From Frankiales bacterium (lineage in GTDB: Bacteria; Actinomycetota; Actinomycetes; Mycobacteriales; SCTD01), in contig JAOPWV010000214.1 in assembly GCA_025965475.1 (NCBI GenBank), positions 1-45,159 on the forward strand: 45,159 nucleotides of DNA, written 5' to 3'. The notes beneath the pieces are model-generated. The model did not search any database. It had not been told where the DNA came from and was given only the letters and a program-made list of their open reading frames with translations. Position 1 is the first letter of the stretch; the number at the start of each line of letters is the position of its first letter. Shown here piece by piece: positions 10,558 through 18,903 of this stretch. The position numbers were made by a program, and so were the translations under genes.

Positions 10558-12474
10558 ATGGGACCTGGAGCTGGAGCGCCCTGGGCGGCGATGCGGTCGT
10601 TCTCCCGCGACAGCTCGGTCACCGACACGAAGCTGGCCAAGGGGACGGTGCGCCGCATCGTGCGCTTCGCCGCGCCGTACAAGAGCCAGCTCGTCGGCTT
10701 CCTCGCCGTCATCGTCATCGACGCGATCGTCGCCGTCGCCCCGCCGCTGGTCCTCAAGAAGATCATCGACGACGGCATCGGGACCAACCCGCCGTCCACC
10801 GGTCGGCCCGGGCTGGTGCTGGGGCTCGCCGCCTTTGTCGCGGTGCTGGCGCTCTTCGACGCCGTCCTGTCGTTGATCAACCGCTACTACTCGGCACGCA
10901 TCGGCGAGGGCCTGATCTACGACCTGCGCTCGCAGGTCTACGGCCACGTCCAGCGGATGCCGATCGCCTTCTTCACCCGTACCCAGACCGGCGCGCTCAT
11001 CAGCCGCCTGAACAACGACGTGCTCGGCGCGCAGCAGGCCTTCACCGGAACGCTGTCGAACGTCGTCAGCAACGTCATCGGTGTGGTCCTGACGCTGTCG
11101 GTGATGTTCGTCCTGTCCTGGCAGATCACGCTGCTGTCGCTGGTCCTGCTGCCGGTGTTCATCATCCCGGCCAAGGTCGTCGGCAAGCGCCTGCAGGCGC
11201 TGACCCGTGAGAGCTATGCCCTCAACGCCGAGATGAACAACTCGATGACCGAGCGGTTCAACGTCTCCGGCGCCCTACTGGTCAAGCTGTTCGGCCGGCC
11301 GGAGCAGGAGGACGAGGCGTTCCGCCAGAAGGCGGGCCGGGTCCGCGACATCGGCATCAGCTCGGCCATGCTCGGCCGGGTCTTCTTCGTGGCCCTGACC
11401 ACGGTGGCCGCGCTCGCCACCGCGCTCGTCTACGGCGTCGGCGGCACCTTCGCGGCCAACGGCGCGCTCAAGGTCGGCACCGTCGTCGCGCTGGCCGGCC
11501 TCCTGACCCGGCTCTACGGTCCGCTCACCGCCCTGTCCAACGTCCGCGTCGACGTGATGACGGCACTGGTGTCCTTCGAGCGGGTCTTCGAGGTGCTCGA
11601 CCTCGCGCCGATGGTGGCCGAGAAGCCGGGCGCCGTGACCCTGCCCAACGCGACGGCGTCGCTCGAGTTCGACGACGTGCACTTCCGCTACCCGCAGGCC
11701 GACGAGGTCTCGCTCGCCTCGCTCGAGTCGGTGGCGGTGCTCGACACCACGCCGTCGGTTCCCGTCCTCAAGGGCGTGTCGTTCCGCGCCGAGCCCGGTG
11801 AGCTCATCGCGCTCGTCGGTCCGTCCGGCGCCGGGAAGACGACGATCAGCCAGCTGGTCACGCGCATGTACGACGTACAGCAGGGCGCCGTGCTCGTCGG
11901 CGGGCAGGACGTCCGCGAGGTCACCCTGCAATCGCTGCGAGACGCCGTTGGCGTCGTCACCCAGGACGCGCACATGTTCCACGACACGATCCGGGCCAAC
12001 CTCGTCTACGCCCGGCCCGACGCGACCGACGACCAGTTGTGGGCGGCGCTCGAGGCCGCGCAGGTGGGTCCGCTCGTGCACGCGCTGCCCGACGGCCTCG
12101 ACACCGTCGTCGGCGACCGCGGCTACCGGCTCTCCGGCGGCGAGAAGCAGCGGATGGCCATCGCCCGGCTGCTGCTCAAGGCTCCCGGCGTGGTGGTCCT
12201 CGACGAGGCGACCGCGCACCTCGACAGCGAGTCCGAGGCCGCCGTGCAGCGGGCCCTGGCCACGGCTCTTCGCGGCCGTACGTCACTGGTCATCGCGCAC
12301 CGGTTGTCCACGATCCGCGAGGCCCACCAGATCCTCGTCATCGATGACGGACGCGTGGTCGAGCACGGTCGCCACGAGGAGCTGCTGGCCCGGGACGGCC
12401 TCTACGCCGAGTTGTACCGGACCCAGTTCGCAAAAGACGTACGTGCAGCTCCGTTGGATGTCATTGCGGACTAG
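10558..12474 (+). CDS. ABC exporter (fused permease and ATPase)
   Basis: 638 residues. An N-terminal six-helix exporter domain (about residues 35-330) is followed by an ATPase with Walker A GPSGAGKTT near residue 421, signature LSGGEKQR near 525 and Walker B VVVLDEAT. It works as a homodimer or half of a heterodimer in lipid, drug or peptide export; the substrate cannot be inferred. An Ala/Ser-rich stretch (EVSLASLESVAVLDTTPS) inserted just before the ATPase is unusual. ATG 10558 follows GAAGGGGG. It sits 34 nt after the acyl-CoA dehydrogenase and may be cotranscribed. Confidence 0.94.
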   Translation: MGPGAGAPWAAMRSFSRDSSVTDTKLAKGTVRRIVRFAAPYKSQLVGFLAVIVIDAIVAVAPPLVLKKIIDDGIGTNPPSTGRPGLVLGLAAFVAVLALFDAVLSLINRYYSARIGEGLIYDLRSQVYGHVQRMPIAFFTRTQTGALISRLNNDVLGAQQAFTGTLSNVVSNVIGVVLTLSVMFVLSWQITLLSLVLLPVFIIPAKVVGKRLQALTRESYALNAEMNNSMTERFNVSGALLVKLFGRPEQEDEAFRQKAGRVRDIGISSAMLGRVFFVALTTVAALATALVYGVGGTFAANGALKVGTVVALAGLLTRLYGPLTALSNVRVDVMTALVSFERVFEVLDLAPMVAEKPGAVTLPNATASLEFDDVHFRYPQADEVSLASLESVAVLDTTPSVPVLKGVSFRAEPGELIALVGPSGAGKTTISQLVTRMYDVQQGAVLVGGQDVREVTLQSLRDAVGVVTQDAHMFHDTIRANLVYARPDATDDQLWAALEAAQVGPLVHALPDGLDTVVGDRGYRLSGGEKQRMAIARLLLKAPGVVVLDEATAHLDSESEAAVQRALATALRGRTSLVIAHRLSTIREAHQILVIDDGRVVEHGRHEELLARDGLYAELYRTQFAKDVRAAPLDVIAD

Positions 12475-12581
12475 ACGCCGTGCATTCCGCTGTCGTTTCG
12501 AGGCTGGATCCACCGAGGTTCGCTATTGAGACGTCGACCGCGGCTTACGGCGAGCCTCGGGGTTGCTGGCGCGAGCTGCTC

Positions 12582-12593
12582 TAGGTTCTACGA
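12582..12593 (+). promoter_or_regulatory. -10 box for a leaderless start of the Sll1717-like ATPase
   Basis: TAGGTT at 12582-12587 fits the TAnnnT -10 consensus and ends 6 nt before ATG 12594. There is no Shine-Dalgarno site, so transcription would begin at or next to the start codon. No convincing -35 is seen. Confidence 0.5.
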
Positions 12594-14111
12594 ATGAACT
12601 TGGACAAGCGTGACATCCTCTCTGGTCTCTCATTCGGGCGCCGGGTGGCGGAGGAGGAGGTTGCCGAGCTGGGCTCGTACTTCGTCACGACAGACCAGTG
12701 GAACAAGGTTCTTAGCGGGGAGGTCGATGTCATCTTCGGCGCCAAGGGTGCCGGTAAGAGCGCGATCTACTCTACCCTTCTCAGCCGCGACGGCCAGTTG
12801 TTTGACAAGGGCATAACGCTTGTCTCCGCCGAGAACCCCAAGGGCACGCCAGCGTTCAAGGACCTGGTATCAGACCCACCCACGTCGGAGGTGGAGTTCG
12901 TCGGACTCTGGAAACTCTACATTCTGTCACTGATCGGGACAGTGCTGATTGATTTCGATATCAAGGGGCCAGACTCGGACGCCGTCCGCGTCGCTCTCAA
13001 TGCCGAAGGCCTGTTGCCGGCTAAGCACGTGCCGCTACGCGGCAGGGTCGCGCTCATTCTTAGTTTCGTCCGGCGGATCCTTCCGAAGTCCCTCGAAGGC
13101 GAAGTAAAGCTTGACCCCCTGACAGGCGCACCGATCGGTTTCTCCACGAAGATCTCCTTGGGTGAGCCGTCAGTCGAACAGAAGGCAGGCGGTACGCGAT
13201 CTGTCGACGAGCTGCTTCAACTCGCTAATAGGGCGTTAATGGAAGAGCGACTGGTTGTTTGGCTTCTTTTTGATCGGCTGGATGTAGCATTTGCGGAGTC
13301 GCGGGAGTTGGAGGCGAATGGCCTCAGGGCGCTTTTCAAGTGCTACCTGGATTTGGCGGCGTCCGACAGCATCCGGCTTAAGATCTTCCTCCGCTCCGAC
13401 GTATGGGAGGCCGTCGCCGCGGATGGATTCCGCGAGGCGAGCCATATAACCCGGCAAATGACCATTTCGTGGAGCCAACCTGCATTGCTTCACCTGATCG
13501 TGCGCCGCCTCGCCAGCAATGTATCCGTCATGGCCAAATTGGGAGAGGCGCCAGATAGCGTGCTTGCCTCAGCCGCCAGCCAGCGACGCTTTTTCGATCA
13601 GCTTGTGCCCGATCAGGTTGATGCGGGCAAGAACCCGAAGTCCTTCGAATGGATCTTGGGTCGAGTGCAAGATGGAACGCGAACTGTCGCGCCTCGTGAG
13701 GTGATTCACCTCCTAAATGAGGCACGCGACGCGCAGTTGCGCATGCTGGAACGCGGCGAAGAGGCCCCGCCGAACCGTGAGATCTTCTCGCGCCAAGCGC
13801 TCCGTGAATCGCTACCGCCGGTGTCCCGCGTGCGACTTGAGCAGACAATCTATGCTGAGTATCCCGAGTTGAAGCCGTACATCGCAAAGCTGTACCAGGA
13901 GAAGACCGAGCAGACTCCGGCGACGTTAGCTTCAATTTGGGGGGTGTCGGAGGAAGATGCGAAAGAACTGGCCGTCAAGCTGGAAGATGTAGGCTTCTTC
14001 GAAGTTCGCGGTTCGAAACTCAAACCCAGATTCTGGGTGCCATTCTTGTACCGCTCCGCCCTAGATATGGTGCAGGGTGCGGCAAGCATGGACGACGAAG
14101 CGCGAACGTGA
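12594..14111 (+). CDS. P-loop ATPase, Sll1717-like family (accessory, possible defence)
   Basis: 505 residues, probably soluble. Walker A GAKGAGKSA is at residues 49-57, after the family-typical YFVTTDQWNKVLSG block. A Walker-B-like LLFDRLDVAF lies at about 222-231 and a probable arginine finger in LKIFLRSDVW near 262. The last ~70 residues (TPATLASIWGVSEEDAKELAVKLEDVGFF) look like a winged helix. It resembles the NTPases annotated as Sll1717 family, which occur singly in variable regions. Third positions carry far more A/T than the neighbours, a sign of transfer. No partner effector is adjacent. The function is unknown. Confidence 0.75.
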   Translation: MNLDKRDILSGLSFGRRVAEEEVAELGSYFVTTDQWNKVLSGEVDVIFGAKGAGKSAIYSTLLSRDGQLFDKGITLVSAENPKGTPAFKDLVSDPPTSEVEFVGLWKLYILSLIGTVLIDFDIKGPDSDAVRVALNAEGLLPAKHVPLRGRVALILSFVRRILPKSLEGEVKLDPLTGAPIGFSTKISLGEPSVEQKAGGTRSVDELLQLANRALMEERLVVWLLFDRLDVAFAESRELEANGLRALFKCYLDLAASDSIRLKIFLRSDVWEAVAADGFREASHITRQMTISWSQPALLHLIVRRLASNVSVMAKLGEAPDSVLASAASQRRFFDQLVPDQVDAGKNPKSFEWILGRVQDGTRTVAPREVIHLLNEARDAQLRMLERGEEAPPNREIFSRQALRESLPPVSRVRLEQTIYAEYPELKPYIAKLYQEKTEQTPATLASIWGVSEEDAKELAVKLEDVGFFEVRGSKLKPRFWVPFLYRSALDMVQGAASMDDEART

Positions 14112-14193
14112 CGGCCAAGTAGTGGCCTGAGCGGGCACAACCCGAGAGTACGCATTCTCTAAGCGAACCGTACCCAGTTCGACCCATCCAGGC

Positions 14194-14460
14194 CTACGGA
14201 CATCGAGGACATCCCCCTCCGGGCCTGACTGTCGGCGCTCGCGCCCCGGAGACTCCAGAAGCGTCGGCGCAGAAGATCATCGGCGAGAATTCACCGGCGG
14301 CTAGCGGCACATCCTGCTGGCCAACGCCAACCAGCGTTCGGCTCTCCGGTGAACCGTTCACACGCTTGTCCAACCGGATGAGCGCGAAGTCGTAGTAATC
14401 GGCCGACTCCGAGATCTCCCTGTGCTCGACGAAGATGAGCCGACCGAACTTCCCGGCTGG
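14194..14460 (-). pseudogene. Remnant of a trypsin-like (S1) serine protease
   Basis: On the minus strand a ~88-residue stretch ends at TAG 14196-14194. It reads like the middle of a chymotrypsin-fold protease: GKFGRLIFVEH followed by ADYYDFALIRLDKRVNGSPE, where the D-F-A-L-I-R-L block matches the catalytic-Asp strand. No start codon, no GDSGGP serine motif and no catalytic His motif are visible. The frame runs upstream into the GGDEF gene only as a shadow. It is interpreted as a decayed fragment. The identification rests on one motif. Confidence 0.4.
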
Positions 14461-14525
14461 TCTTCGACACGTAGGGACTTGGCAACCGCGGTTGGGGTAT
14501 GCGTCGGCGGTAGGTCTCTTCGGGA

Positions 14526-15440
14526 CTATCCCGCCGTCACCACGCGATCGCGCCCCTGCCGCTTCGCCTCGTAGAGGGCCGTATCGGCCCGCTTCACGAG
14601 GGTCTCCGTGTCGTCGCCCGGCCGCCAATGTGCCATTCCGACAGAACAGGTCTGCGCTTCGGGAGTCATTGATCGCAGCCGGGCGAGCACACCGATGGCC
14701 TCGTCGGGTCCGCATTCCGGCAGCAGGGCGCCGAATTCCTCACCGCCGTAGCGGGCGAGGAAGTCGGTAGTTCGCAGGGCGAGGCGCCAGTTGGTCGCGG
14801 CGGCCTTCAGGAGGGCATCGCCGGCCCCATGTCCGTAGGCGTCGTTGAAGCCTTTGAAGCGGTCGAGATCGATCATGGCGAGGACGAGCGGTCGCTCGTA
14901 GTGCTGGGCCCGGGCCACGGCCTCGTGGACCTCTTCGTCCCACGCGCGCCGGTTCGGGAGTCCGGTGAGCGCATCGGTCCTGGCCATGGACTCCACCAGT
15001 TCGAACCGGATCAGTCCCTCCTTCTCGAGCCGCTTTCTCTCGGTGACGTCCCGGGCGATGGCGTACTTGCGGTGGTCGTCCGATCGCGCTCTCCATTGCA
15101 GCCACCGCCAGGACCCGTCCTTGGCCAGGTACCGGTTCTCGAAGTCCATGACGTGGCCGGGTCGTCGGTCCAGCGCCTCGGCGCGGGAAAGGGTCGCCTC
15201 GAGGTCCTCGGGGTGGATCAGCTCCCTGAAAGGGCGGGCCATCAACTCCTCCCGGGTCCATCCCAGGCACTCCTCCCACCGATGGCTGAGCCGGGTGAAG
15301 TAGCCGTTCAGGTCGGCTTCGACCAGCAGATCGTTCGACATTTCGAACCAGCGCGTGTCGGTGGCAGGCTGGGTGCGGTCGCGCCGACGGAGCACTGCTC
15401 GAAGCGATCGGCCCAGTGCCCGTCGCGGACGTCCGCTCAT
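14526..15440 (-). CDS. PAS-GGDEF diguanylate cyclase
   Basis: 304 residues. A PAS/PAC sensor domain (about 40-140; LSHRWEECLGWTREELM...KYAIARDVTERKRLE) precedes a GGDEF domain (about 145-300). The catalytic motif is GGEEF, which is active-type. An RxxD inhibitory site (RTTD) lies exactly five residues before it, so c-di-GMP product inhibition is expected. DALTGLPNRRAW is intact. There are no membrane segments or signal, so it senses a cytosolic cue. ATG 15440 is chosen because GAGG lies 5 nt upstream; a TTG at 15467 would add nine residues without a ribosome site. Confidence 0.9.
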   Translation of the reverse strand: MSGRPRRALGRSLRAVLRRRDRTQPATDTRWFEMSNDLLVEADLNGYFTRLSHRWEECLGWTREELMARPFRELIHPEDLEATLSRAEALDRRPGHVMDFENRYLAKDGSWRWLQWRARSDDHRKYAIARDVTERKRLEKEGLIRFELVESMARTDALTGLPNRRAWDEEVHEAVARAQHYERPLVLAMIDLDRFKGFNDAYGHGAGDALLKAAATNWRLALRTTDFLARYGGEEFGALLPECGPDEAIGVLARLRSMTPEAQTCSVGMAHWRPGDDTETLVKRADTALYEAKRQGRDRVVTAG

Positions 15441-15845
15441 CAGCACCTCGATCGTGTCCTCGTGCAAGGTAGGTCAAGCGGCCAACGCTTTAGCGCCATG
15501 ACTGCCGGTTCCTCGGGTGTCGTGATCTCATCGGTCGGTACTCGCACGTGACTGAGGAAAGTTGGCCGGAGGTTGTCCGTCGCCGACACGCCCACGTCCG
15601 CACGTCCAGTATGCCCGCTACGCGAACATGAGTAGTGCCGGTTCCCGATGGCGCCGACGACCGTTAGGGCCGGTTACCGATCCCTGTCGTCGTCGCGTCT
15701 GTCTGGCCTTTGCGCTGAAACGACGAAGAGCCCCGCCTGCGGGTCAAGGTCCCGGGGCGGGGCTCTTCGCGTTGTGGGGGGCTGGTCAGTCGAGCAGGAG
15801 GCCGAGTGCGACGTGATCTCCCTCGACAACTCCAACAGGCTGCCG
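15441..15845. other. Intergenic region of the island, 405 nt
   Basis: No gene is supported here. The only clear structure is the long hairpin at 15724-15769. Short open frames in this stretch have no recognisable protein and no ribosome sites. The 5' regulatory region of the GGDEF gene must lie in the left part, but no clear promoter was found. Confidence 0.5.
15724..15769 (-). terminator. Perfect 14-bp stem-loop, probable terminator of the 15846-16751 gene
   Basis: Arms CGAAGAGCCCCGCC (15724-15737) and its exact complement (15756-15769) enclose an 18-nt loop. It lies 77 nt beyond the stop of the minus-strand gene. In that direction it is followed by only a weak T-rich stretch (TCGTCGTTTC), so termination may be partial. 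Confidence 0.6.
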
Positions 15846-16751
15846 TCACGGTGCCGCCTCGATGGACGGGGCGACGGCCACGGCCTTCGCGGTGCGACGG
15901 ATGAGGCGGGCAACCGAGGCGAGGACCGCCTCGCGCTCGCCCCTGCCGGTCGCGCGGTCCATGAGCGCCACGACGTCCGGGTGTGAGTGGGCGGCGGCGA
16001 TGACGCGGAAGGGAAGCGACCTCGCCTCGCCGGGGACGACGTGGAGGACCACGTCGGCGAAGAGGTCGGCGGTGGCGGTCGGAACCGCTCGGGATGGCGG
16101 CCACGCCGGGGCCACCTCGACGGATGGCGGCCTCTGCGAGGCGGGCTTCGCGCGCCGTGGGACGCGGCGGTCGCGGCGCAGGCGTCCGCGTGGCAGGCGT
16201 GGGGGTTGTCGTGGGCGCGGTGGGGGTCGGTCGCGGTGGCGGGGGTGGGTCTCCAGCGGTGCCGGTGGCGGAGCCTGCGGAAGGGCGAGGCCCAGAGCGA
16301 GGGCGACGTCGTCACTACCAAGTCGCCCGAGGGTCCACGGCGCGGACGGATCCTCGTGGGACATGGCCTGGAGGGCGTCGGCGACCGTTTCAAGGTTGGC
16401 GGCGGTTTCGGCGATGGGAGGAGCGTCGGCGAACGACAACGCGACGGCGCGCGCGGCCTTCTCGCGGACCGAGATCTCCCCGACTGACCGGACGAACTGA
16501 GTTGCCTCGATGGGCGCGTAGTCGGTTCCGGGCTTCACTCCGGCAGCGACGCAGGCGGCGTAGACCTCGGACTCGCGCAGGGCGTAAGCGACCGCGCGAG
16601 AGGAGAGCGCACGAGACAGCGAAACGCGCGCGGCCTCGATGGCGGTGAGGGCGTCGGCGGCCTCCTTGTGCATCCTGTCCACGATCCCCGGCATGAGGTC
16701 GCCGAGGGAGTCGCGGACGGCGACGTCGTACGCGTTGACGGCTGCGGCCAC
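15846..16751 (-). CDS. Orphan protein of unknown function, possibly 5'-truncated
   Basis: 301 residues from GTG 16751. Third positions are strongly G/C on this strand, so it is coding rather than the overlapping plus-strand frames. The N-terminal ~145 residues are Ala-rich helical (VRDSLGDLMPGIVDRMHKEA). A Pro/Arg linker spans about 160-215, and a C-terminal domain (DLFADVVLHVVPGEARSLPF) follows. The frame stays open 13 codons upstream and reads ...CRWNW before the chosen start, with no ribosome site, so the true N-terminus may have been lost. No family is recognised. Arrangement and terminator suggest a phage- or island-borne gene. Confidence 0.55.
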   Translation of the reverse strand: MAAAVNAYDVAVRDSLGDLMPGIVDRMHKEAADALTAIEAARVSLSRALSSRAVAYALRESEVYAACVAAGVKPGTDYAPIEATQFVRSVGEISVREKAARAVALSFADAPPIAETAANLETVADALQAMSHEDPSAPWTLGRLGSDDVALALGLALPQAPPPAPLETHPRHRDRPPPRPRQPPRLPRGRLRRDRRVPRRAKPASQRPPSVEVAPAWPPSRAVPTATADLFADVVLHVVPGEARSLPFRVIAAAHSHPDVVALMDRATGRGEREAVLASVARLIRRTAKAVAVAPSIEAAP

Positions 16752-16790
16752 CCAGTTCCAGCGGCAGGCGCTGGCCGAGCCGGTACTCGA

Positions 16791-16973
16791 CTAGCCGGCG
16801 CCGCCGGCGTTCCGGCCGCCGGTACCGCCCAGCGTCTCGCCGTCCTCGACGTACTCCCTCTCGTCGCTGGTGGCGGGCAGGTCCTCCGGCGCCACCTCCT
16901 TGGCCACGTCGAGGTCCGCGGCGTCGATGTCGGTGCCCTTGCCGTTGTCCGGTGCTGTCGGCTGCTCGGTCAT
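16791..16973 (-). CDS. Small acidic hypothetical protein
   Basis: 60 residues, Asp/Glu-rich and probably disordered, ending in a Gly-rich tail (GGTGGRNAGGAG). It has no membrane segment or motif. ATG 16973 is 18 nt downstream of the stop of the minus-strand SDR gene, so it is probably the last gene of the 18808-16791 operon. The frame and codon use are consistent with coding, but no family is known to me. Confidence 0.55.
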   Translation of the reverse strand: MTEQPTAPDNGKGTDIDAADLDVAKEVAPEDLPATSDEREYVEDGETLGGTGGRNAGGAG

Positions 16974-16991
16974 GCGGCGGCCCCTACCCGC

Positions 16992-17726
16992 TCAGAGGGC
17001 GCGCATAGCGCCGCCGTCGACGGCGATCATCGTCCCGCTGAGGTACGACGCGGCGGGGGAGAGCACGAACGCGGCCACCCGGCCGAACTCCGCCGGCTCC
17101 CCGTAGCGCCCGAGCGGGATGGTCCTCGCGTCATCCTCAGGTTCCTGCTCCAGCAGCCCGCGCAGCCGGTCGGTGAGGATCCGGCCGGGCAGCAGGCCGT
17201 TGACCCGGATGCCGCGCGGGCCAAGCTCGTCGGCCATCGTCTTGGCCAGCATCGCCAGTCCCGGCCGCAGGCCGTTGCTGGCGGCCAGACCGGGGATCGG
17301 CTGCTTCACCGACGTGGAGAGCACGAAGGCGACTGCGCCGCCCTCGTCGGGCAGCGCCTCGACGACGGCCCGGCTCAGCCGCACCGGCCCGAGGAAGACG
17401 CTCTCGAACGACGCCCGCCACTGCTCGTCGCTGACCGTCAACGCGGACCCGGTCGGCGGGCCGCCGACCGAGATGAGCGCGCCGTCGAGCCGGCCGTAGG
17501 CCGCCTGCGCCGCCTCGACCAGTCGCGCCGGCGTCTGCGGGTCGGTGAGATCGGCCACGACGCCGATGACGCCGAGCTCGTCCGCCGTACGCGCGACCGC
17601 CCCCGGATCACGGCCGCAGAGCACGAGCTCGGCGCCCTCCTGGCGCAGGCTCTCGGCGGCGGCCCGGCCGAGACCGCGGGAGCCGCCGGTGACGACGAAG
17701 ACCTTGCCGGCCAGGCCGAGGTCCAT
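16992..17726 (-). CDS. SDR-family oxidoreductase lacking the usual Tyr-x3-Lys
   Basis: 244 residues, Rossmann fold with the TGGSRGLG cofactor motif. The expected catalytic YxxxK is absent: the segment after the active-site Ser reads PGLAASNGLRPGLAMLAK, with Ser-Asn where Tyr should stand. The C-terminal part (RVNGLLPGRILTDRL, SGTMIAVDGG) is normal. I recognise this as an atypical SDR clade, so dehydrogenase activity is doubtful. ATG 17726 overlaps the preceding alcohol dehydrogenase stop by one nucleotide, indicating translational coupling. Confidence 0.88.
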   Translation of the reverse strand: MDLGLAGKVFVVTGGSRGLGRAAAESLRQEGAELVLCGRDPGAVARTADELGVIGVVADLTDPQTPARLVEAAQAAYGRLDGALISVGGPPTGSALTVSDEQWRASFESVFLGPVRLSRAVVEALPDEGGAVAFVLSTSVKQPIPGLAASNGLRPGLAMLAKTMADELGPRGIRVNGLLPGRILTDRLRGLLEQEPEDDARTIPLGRYGEPAEFGRVAAFVLSPAASYLSGTMIAVDGGAMRAL

Positions 17727-18808
17727 CAGGCGCCCGGGATGACGACAGCGCGGGCCCCGAGCCCCTTTTCCATCGCGGCGAAGGCGCCGTCGATACCGTC
17801 CAACCCGATGCGGGTGCTGATGAGGGAGCCCAGGTCGAGGCGTCCCTCGGCCGCGTAGGCGAGGACCGTCGGAATGTCGGTGAACGGGTCGGTCGAGCCG
17901 TAGACGCAGCCCTGGATCGTCCGGGCGAAGTGGAACAACTCCAGCGCGCTGAACGTGACCTGCTGCTCCTTGCCGCCGATCCCGACGATCGTCGTGGTGC
18001 CGCCACGTCGCGTCGCACTCCAGGAGCCGCGGATGGTGTCGGCCAGGCCCACGCAGTCGAAGGCGTGGTCCGCCCCGCGCCGGTCGGTCAGCGCGCGCAC
18101 CTGCTTCGCCAGCTCCCCACCCGCTTCCAGTACGTCGGTGGCGCCCATCGTCTGCGCGAGGGCCAGCTTCTCGGGGGACCGGTCGACGGCGATGATCCGG
18201 CCGGCGCCGGCCAGCCTGGCGCCCTGCACCACGGACAGCCCCACACCGCCGAGGCCGACGACCAGGACCGACTGGCCCGCGCGCACCTTCGCGGTGTTCA
18301 GCACCGCCCCGACACCGGTCATCACGGCGCAGCCGACGAGGGCCGCCTGCTCGAGCGGTACGCCGTCCGGCACGGGCAGGACGGCCCGGGCGGACACGAC
18401 GGTCTCCTCCGCGAAGCCCGCGGTGGACAGACCCGGGTAGAGGTCCTGCCCGCCGAGGGAGGCGTACGGGGCTGCCGCCGCGTCGGAGGCGTGCTCGCAC
18501 AGCCACGGCTCGCCCTCCGCGCAGAACCAGCACTGCCCGCACGGCGGGGCCCAGCACAGCACCACGCGGTCGCCGGGGGCCGCGGTGGCCACGCCGTCGC
18601 CGACGCTCACGACCGTTCCGGCGGCCTCGTGGCCCAGCACCGCGGGGACCGGCTGGCGCAGGGTGCCGCGAGCCAGCGACAGGTCGCTGTGACAGACACC
18701 GGTGGCGGCGATCTTGACCCGCACCTGTCCGGGCCCCGGGTCCGGCAGGTCGATGTCCTCGACGCGCAGCGGCGCACCGGTCTCGGTCAGGACGGCGGCA
18801 CGGACCAC
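17726..18808 (-). CDS. Zinc-dependent alcohol dehydrogenase (MDR family)
   Basis: 360 residues. The catalytic zinc site is C39-H40 in TGVCHSDLS, with GHEAAGTV following. The structural zinc loop has four cysteines (CGQCWFCAEGEPWLC). The NAD(P) Rossmann motif is GLGGVGLSVVQG. It oxidises an alcohol or reduces an aldehyde; resemblance is to the class III/mycothiol-dependent type, but the substrate is not settled. GTG 18808 is preceded by GGAGGT at 7 nt. A TTG at 18823 is the longer alternative. First gene of an operon with the SDR. Confidence 0.92.
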   Translation of the reverse strand: MVRAAVLTETGAPLRVEDIDLPDPGPGQVRVKIAATGVCHSDLSLARGTLRQPVPAVLGHEAAGTVVSVGDGVATAAPGDRVVLCWAPPCGQCWFCAEGEPWLCEHASDAAAAPYASLGGQDLYPGLSTAGFAEETVVSARAVLPVPDGVPLEQAALVGCAVMTGVGAVLNTAKVRAGQSVLVVGLGGVGLSVVQGARLAGAGRIIAVDRSPEKLALAQTMGATDVLEAGGELAKQVRALTDRRGADHAFDCVGLADTIRGSWSATRRGGTTTIVGIGGKEQQVTFSALELFHFARTIQGCVYGSTDPFTDIPTVLAYAAEGRLDLGSLISTRIGLDGIDGAFAAMEKGLGARAVVIPGA

Positions 18809-18891
18809 GGTGGCGACCTCCAAGGCGTCGGCTGGGGTAGGCCCCGGAGGCTAACCGCCGCCGGCCGACCGGCCGCGGCCGGTGCGAGATC

Positions 18892-18903
18892 TAGCATCGC
18901 CGG
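18892..18903 (+). promoter_or_regulatory. -10 box for a leaderless epimerase mRNA
   Basis: TAGCAT at 18892-18897 ends exactly 6 nt before ATG 18904. No Shine-Dalgarno site is present, which fits leaderless translation. No -35 is recognised. Confidence 0.5.

Noticed and set aside
15862-16500. Plus-strand open frames opposite the orphan gene
   Set aside because: Arg/Gly-rich with no ribosome site; third-position G/C favours the minus strand.
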